Of a DNA stretch of 64,000 bases, positions 63,963-64,000 are shown piece by piece. Position numbers and translations under genes: made by a program. The first letter of the stretch is position 1. Each line of letters begins with the position of its first letter. A model generated the notes under the pieces. The model did no database searches. It worked only from the letters and a program-made list of their open reading frames with translations, and was not told where the DNA came from. Source of the stretch: an uncultured Erythrobacter sp. (GTDB lineage Bacteria > Pseudomonadota > Alphaproteobacteria > Sphingomonadales > Sphingomonadaceae); the NCBI GenBank assembly GCA_947499095.1, contig CANMMR010000005.1:210298-274297 (forward strand). The letters run 5' to 3'.

Positions 63963-64000
63963 AGTTACGGAGCGTGGGCCTCGTCCGGGATTGATGTTTA

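Overview
The window looks like a Sphingomonadales chromosome, most likely Erythrobacteraceae. It is GC-rich, with metX-metW and hisC-tyrC side by side, a usg gene, GroESL behind a CIRCE element, and alphaproteobacterial-type LexA boxes. No rRNA, tRNA or CRISPR array was recognised.

Region 1 (1-7.7 kb) is ordinary core metabolism. It holds a formaldehyde-detoxification operon (end of the class III alcohol dehydrogenase gene, a cupin, a VOC protein, fghA), methionine genes (metX, metW), hisC-tyrC, a CoA-ester lyase and aldose 1-epimerase. Region 2 (8.1-11.3 kb) is a scar. moeA faces an fdhD remnant that has lost its 5' part and the second cysteine of its CxxC. A complete IS5-type element sits exactly on the fdhD stop codon, and fdhD abuts the 3' end of a serine recombinase gene.

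Region 3 (11.6-19.6 kb) is a stress and protein-quality-control island: dodecin, a YegP-like protein, a lipoprotein, DUF3597, DUF937, an HtrA protease, two small heat-shock proteins, a YdcH-like protein, GroEL/GroES with a CIRCE operator, and usg. Region 4 (19.9-29.5 kb) is a copper island. CsoR and two tandem operator-like palindromes separate a minus-strand operon (CsoR, DUF2231, lipoprotein, DUF411, CopA ATPase, a K+-channel-like protein, DUF305) from a plus-strand operon (multicopper oxidase, CopB, a DUF4440-like protein, a PepSY protein).

Region 5 (29.5-49.9 kb) is an F-type conjugative element: two regulators (AlpA-like and HTH), then traA-L-E-K-B-dsbC-V-C-orf-trbI-W-U-trbC-N-F-H-G. It is decayed on its right side. 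traG is cut short and joined tail-to-tail to a strawberry-notch helicase remnant. That remnant begins with about 17 residues of a P4-type integrase and carries a Trp-to-stop nonsense codon. No relaxase or coupling protein is present. Three exact GAAC-N7-GAAC sites lie upstream of the regulator operon, the tra operon and the integrase start, so the whole element may have been under SOS control.

Region 6 (50-64 kb) is metal resistance. A compact mer-like operon encodes MerR, MerT, a GDCCVxC protein and a flavin oxidoreductase, with no MerP and no canonical MerA. After some small genes comes a czc cluster (His-rich protein, CzcC, CzcB, CzcA, a CDF transporter and a P1B-4 ATPase with SPC and HEGST motifs). 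The window ends in an HTH/ImmA-IrrE gene whose 3' end is missing. Regions 2-6 read as a mosaic of mobile-element remnants carrying stress and metal-resistance cargo.
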